Shown: in pieces, positions 59,519 through 64,000 of the stretch
Position numbering within the stretch: position 1 is the first letter of the stretch
How the letters are laid out: each line of letters begins with the position of its first letter
From: Beroe forskalii
Taxonomy: Eukaryota > Ctenophora > Nuda > Beroida > Beroidae
NCBI GenBank assembly: GCA_011033025.1
Contig: WFMF01000269.1
Span: 62,001-126,000 of the forward strand
Length of the DNA: 64,000 nt
Direction: 5' to 3'
Notes under the pieces: model-generated
What the model was told of the DNA's origin: nothing
Database searches by the model: none
The model's input: the letters and a program-made list of their open reading frames with translations, nothing else
Made by a program: the position numbers and the translations under genes

Positions 59519-60300
59519 TGATTTCCCCAGTGCGCGGCCTTTCCTTGTGCTGCCGTAGTGTACGTGTATTCAAGCCCAACACACTGGCTTAGTGAGCCGC
59601 ACACGAAGGCGCCGCGCATAAAAACCGCAAACGCAGCAATTAGCATGATCAGTAGTATGCTCTTCCTAAGCCCGCATAGGTGTGTGTACGCGCATCGCGC
59701 TTCCCTACGGAAGCGCGCGCCGCCTAACGCAAACAGGGATATCCGTGTTAACTGTTAAGCAAAATATGGTATCTCTCCCATATAAACGGCTCTGAGTGAC
59801 GTCACAGATCTAAACGTCAATTTTTCTGTATCCTAAACCTAACCATAGTCCTAACCAAAAACCCTAACCTTAATCCTAACCCTAACCCTAACAAATCCTG
59901 ACCCTCATCCTGACCCTAACCCTAGTCCTTAAAGCGCTAGGTGCGCTTAATTATATTTTTCTGAGTGACGTCATTGTCATAGATAATGAAGGCTCCTGTT
60001 TATATGGGAGACGTACCCAAAATATGCTCTATTGTTAAAATGACGCTGCTAAACACGTATATCGGATATCCTTGTGTGGCTTGCGCGCGGCGCGTGCACG
60101 CAGGCTTACTAAAGAACGACACGCCTTCATCTAAGCAGATGCTTAAGCGCGCCTGAGGAGCGAGGAACCGAACAACGGCGCGCCGCGCCATGGCCACGCG
60201 CGCGGAACAGGGCGCTGGTTAGGCAATCCTGTTGGCGACTTGGCGTTGCGCTGCGGAAAGTGCTGCACATTGCGCATGAACGCTCACCTATGTGGGCGTA
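59519..60300. mobile_element. GC-rich imperfect foldback element with telomere-like core
   Basis: Diverged inverted arms are seen as gcgcgccgc...aacagggatatccgtgtt (59690-59745) against its inverse near 60055-60100, and as tctcccatataaac...tgacgtca (59773-59803) against 59969-60012. The core at 59830-59935 is degenerate CCTAAC/CCCTGA repeats. CpG and gcgc density is far above the surroundings. No coding frame is recognised. Confidence 0.6.
59830..59935. repeat. Degenerate interstitial CCCTAA-like repeat
   Basis: Imperfect CCTAAC, ACCCTA and CCTGAC units, including a run of three CCCTAA. Too degenerate and internal to be a telomere; smaller traces occur at about 800-830 and 29470-29500. Confidence 0.75.
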
Positions 60301-61150
60301 GTAAGGGGAATAATACCCGTCAACAAGAATTAGAAGTTTGACACGCCTATGCTTTAGCTGGATGGATCAATTTCATGGGAGTTTTCCTTATGTTCAGGGA
60401 AGCATAAATAAATCTTATGATATGTATAGATCATTTGCACTGAGAGTATTTATCTCAAATCATTTTGTTTATTGTCCAAAGAAATTATTTAAAAGGTGTT
60501 AACATTTGTTTCATGAGTTTTATTACACAGAATGCTGCCTAGTGATTTTGTTTTAAAGTTGCTCTAATAATTTTTCTGTCCTGAACAACTTTGAATTTAG
60601 TGGCGAACTTTTTAATTTTTATTGATTCTAAAATGCACCAGGAGTTACAGGGAAATATGGATTGTGGATGGAAATTCAAGTTTCAAATATATTAAGAAAT
60701 GGTTATTGTATTCATCACCTGGGCTTCTTTTCTATTAATAGTAACATAAGATCGTTGAAAATATGGGATTGTTATTGCCAAAGTTCATAAATTTCTAGTA
60801 TCCTTGCTCTGTAAACTCGTGTGGGTGCCATGGAATACCAGTTTAGTGTATTCCTTTTTCTGATGTTTATGGTTATGATTGATTAGGAAGCTCCCATGTC
60901 GGGTGAAATGGATAGGAACACTATTGGTGTATGTATTTTGGGTGACTGTGACTACAATTGGAGCTTGTCTACTTCAGAGCAGGTTATCTACAGATTTTAA
61001 TATGATCATTTTAGATAAGAGTTTTAACATGTTTACCACCAGCAACTGTAACAAAATTGGTTTATGCCATAGGATTCTGAAGTTTTGTTATGATATCAAA
61101 TTTCTTTATTTGTTTAAATCAAAAGACTTGAAATAGATACTCTTCATCAG
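60301..61150. other. Region upstream of the first recognised ZNF277 exon
   Basis: The ZNF277 start and first half zinc finger should lie here or further left. I could not identify a C-x-x-C exon or a convincing ATG. The 85-codon frame at 60879-61136 is not like ZNF277. AT-rich otherwise. Confidence 0.35.
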
Positions 61151-63559
61151 GAAACGGTGCTTCATCATCTTCTGTCAGAGCATAAAATGGTGATAGCTAA
61201 TATACAAACTGTATATGATGTCAACCAATACTGCAAATATTGGCGTAACAAAATAAATCAACGTAAGATAAGGTTTCACTACATTCTATTACTCCTATAG
61301 TGGAAATGTATGTATATGTATAATGTAAGAAGTAATTACTTAATTAGATAGTTGATTAGTTAATTCCTCATTGTTGACATTATCAAGTGATTGTTATGCC
61401 TAAGTGAAGAGGCACGATAGTATTATATTCAAGTATGTACTATTGCCAGATTTGATAATAAATAATAATAATAATGACATAGCATCATCCTCCTGGGAAA
61501 GGAGTGAAAATTTTGGTTCTGACTTGATGAGGGGGTTTTCTCAAATTTAACGGTTCTTGGGGATTGAGCAGGAGGAGGGAGTCAAGAATTAGGGGGAGGG
61601 GGAAGGATCTGGTTGAATGAACTCAAAATTTTTAATAAAAATCCTATAGCTGTTAAAAATGTTTCTTCACAGGCCCTCTGTGGCTTGTTCTTACACCAAT
61701 TCACCAGATCTCATTAAACATTTGCTCAGAGAATATATGTGAGTACCTCCATGGTATCAATGTTCACAAGAAAGGAGAAATTGAGGACAAGAATGTTCCT
61801 GATGCACCTGAGCTTTACTACATGTTAAATGACACATCCCCAGAAGACAAGGCTATAAGATACAAAATATACTCAGATAAACTAGAGAGTGTCCTGAAAC
61901 AGCAGCAGGTGATAAATATAATAAGAATCAAAATACTTCAAAAACAATCAAAGGCAATGGCCAATTGTAGTCAAAGTCCTGAATCCCTATATCATAAGAT
62001 TTTAAGCAATATGTCTAAGACTCAATTAACTTATGCAGTAACAATGTTGTAGAATCTATTATGTAATTATAAATGAATAAGTTTTGATGAACAGATTGAA
62101 CGGAGTCAGACAAATATGAGAGTACAATGTCTGTTTTGTCCTGAAACTATTGCTGGAAGTCGCTTTACGATTTCTGAACATCTTTACAAGGAGCACAGTT
62201 TTACTATTGGGCATCCTGACAATGTGGTATGTACCTGAGCACCTGTAGCAGAGCTACAGGTGTTTGGTTTATTTAGTATCATACACAAAGGAGATCACAT
62301 GAGAGGTGGTGGATTGACCAAGCACGGTGACAATTTCCAATATTTGAACTTGAGACCATTTAGTTTGTGAACTGTATAATTTGATAATAATGTTTAGTAC
62401 TTACTTATGCCTAGCCTTTGTCAACTGTCATTGCTATAATCATTTCAGACAGGGAAATTTATCTTATTCTATTACATACTTAAATACACATTGCTAACTC
62501 AGGTCTACACTATTGAGTTCATAGAACATCTTCGAAGGAAGATGACCAAATCAGAGTGTTTGTACTGTGACAAGACATTCAGGGATTACAAGACCCTAAG
62601 GGAACACATGAGGAAGAAGCTTCACAAGAAACTGAACAGCAGCAATACAGGTTGAGGGATTTCAAATCCAATCGCTTTTTGATTTAATATTCAATCATTC
62701 ATGATGCTGTTTCATGCAACTTTATACTGTAGTTTCTAAGAGACTTTCAGTTGTGATTATATACACTCTAGAAATTTAATGTTGAGTAATAAAATATTTC
62801 AGAATTTGATAAATACTACATAATAAACTACCGAGAGTTCGGAAAAACGTGGAAACATTTGAGTAACGACACTGAAGACACAGAGATAAAACCTACAAAC
62901 AAAAACGGTAACAATTAATTTGAGTAGAATTATATCTGTATTTTGAATTTGCGTGGTGTGGAATGCTATCTATTGTAGCAACCATTTTCTTCTTCTCAGC
63001 TCATGTTATCTCCAGGCTCGCCATTTGAAGAGAGTTGGGAAGACTGGCAGGCCGCCCCTCCCGGCATAAAATGCCTTGTGTGTGAAGTGGTGTATACCAA
63101 GTTTGGAGAGGTCAAGCAACACATGGTCTCACAGCACAACGTGGACTTTGAATCCCTGACTCACAACATGTCCTACTACAAGCAGGTTCATATGAATAGA
63201 AGCTAACTAACCTCCCAACTCAACCCCCCCCCCACTAACTAACCTCCCCAAACTAACCTCCCCCAACCCCCTCCTTTGAATTTGCTCTTAATCCCCCTCC
63301 GCAGGTCCGACTGGTGAACTATTTCCGGTACCTGCTGGCTGACTCCCTGTGTCCCTACTGTGAGAACCCCCAGCACCCTCACCCAGACATTACCGCCCAC
63401 CTCCTCTCTCACGGTCACGTGACCAGACTGTCTCATGAGCGTTGTCATGACGACAGGTACCTCTTCCCTGCACTGGATAACGATTACCTGCTCTGTTGTC
63501 TAAAGGAGGGGGAGGAGGAGGAGGGGGAGGTCACTGTCATTCCTGAAGACGACAGATGA
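61151..63559 (+). CDS. ZNF277: ZNF277, C2H2 zinc finger protein (5' end not found)
   Basis: ZNF277 is a multi-finger C2H2 protein reported to bind uS5/RPS2 and to affect chromatin and senescence. Seven in-phase exons give 385 residues of an expected about 450: 61151-61262 (HHLLSEHKMVI and YCKYWRNKIN), 61673-61908, 62095-62226 (C-x2-C with H-x4-H: CLFCPETI...EHLYKEH), 62503-62650 (CLYCDKTFRDYKTLREHMRK), 62803-62907 (YYIINYREFGKTWKHL), 63016-63185 (CLVCEVVY...HMVSQHNVDFESL) and 63305-63559 (VRLVNYFRYLL, CPYCENPQ, then a FPALDNDYLLCCL tail ending EDDR, TGA). The order of fingers and linker phrases follows the family closely. The intron at 63186-63304 has C-rich aactaacctccc repeats. Confidence 0.93.
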
Positions 63560-64000
63560 CGTGTCATGGTGTTGTCATGGTATCATGGGATCGTGTCTGA
63601 CGTAGCTGATTTTGCTGGACTTGTACATTGTACCTTGTACATAGAACTCTTCTATCTAATGATTAACTGATAAATATATATTTCGTTAGTTTTTTTCATA
63701 TTTACTTGCCAGATTTGTACATTTACAGTTAAACATAATTCATTATCATGTGTTCCTTTAGAAATTGCAAAGAAGGTCGTCATTACGAAAGAAAATGCAG
63801 TTTATGAGTATATGAGCCTATGTTTGCGGTGTTCACTGTCCAGCCACTGAAAATCAGAATTTGATACTGCAATTTATCTTTCTTTAGGCGTGACTGGATT
63901 ACTTAATTATCAGGGTACGTATTCTGGTAACATTCGATGCCGTATGTGAAGAGTAACTAGACCCTTCTGAATGCTCTGAGTATTGCCTTCATATGAGATT
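63560..64000. other. 3' flank of ZNF277
   Basis: 3' UTR and intergenic DNA. AT-rich after about 63650 (gataaatatatatttcg). No canonical AATAAA was noted close to the stop and no other gene is visible. Confidence 0.5.

Noticed and set aside
59830-59935. Telomere
   Set aside because: The CCCTAA-like units are degenerate, short and internal, with single-copy genes on both sides.
1-64000. tRNA, rRNA or snRNA genes
   Set aside because: No GGTTCGANTCC-type B box with a matching cloverleaf, and no rRNA or snRNA core sequences, were noticed by eye on either strand.

Overview
The window is eukaryotic nuclear DNA, most likely from an invertebrate metazoan. Short exons with GT-AG introns are separated by long AT-rich, repeat-laden introns. 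The genes include animal-type orthologs: RAD1, PPP4R2, a STRAD pseudokinase, DNAJC17, CIAO2B and ZNF277. The proteins are clearly recognisable but quite diverged from vertebrate ones. I cannot name the taxon; a cnidarian, sponge, ctenophore or similar lineage would all fit. All exon calls were made by eye from splice sites, reading phase and remembered family motifs.

Layout. At 2.1-18.4 kb on the + strand lies a multi-exon gene for an unrecognised Ser/Pro/His-rich protein with a PP1-docking-like RVRF motif. At 21.6-24.0+ kb on the + strand is a second unrecognised gene with one 1.58-kb Pro/acidic-rich exon. From 27.8 to 55.9 kb all recognised genes are on the - strand: CIAO2B (only the first two exons found), RAD1, PPP4R2, STRAD and DNAJC17. 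At 61.2-63.6 kb on the + strand is ZNF277, with most of its exons. CIAO2B (cytosolic Fe-S assembly), RAD1 (9-1-1 clamp) and PPP4R2 (PP4 targeting) all touch genome maintenance, but nothing in the sequence shows that their clustering is functional.

Mobile DNA dominates 40.7-60.3 kb. Two nearly identical CR1/L2-type LINE copies lie on the - strand (40.75-46.76 and 55.94-59.17 kb). The first carries an SGNH-esterase-like ORF1 and an uninterrupted endonuclease/reverse-transcriptase ORF2. It appears to sit inside a coding exon of the STRAD gene. Around the LINEs are a TA-duplicating inverted-repeat element in two sizes, a TTA-flanked MITE, a 1.9-kb element with perfect 26-bp terminal inverted repeats and a TTCTTT duplication, and several multi-hairpin foldback elements.

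Tandem repeats are unusually prominent. A 29-bp minisatellite occurs at two loci 31 kb apart. An 83-bp satellite in PPP4R2 intron 1 carries the exon-1 splice donor in most units. A roughly 15-bp minisatellite in RAD1 intron 1 separates two copies of the exon-1 3' end, each with a donor. Two long perfect or near-perfect palindromes (88 and 101 bp) are also present. Homopolymer-length differences between duplicated segments hint at long-read consensus errors, so one-base frame problems should be treated cautiously.
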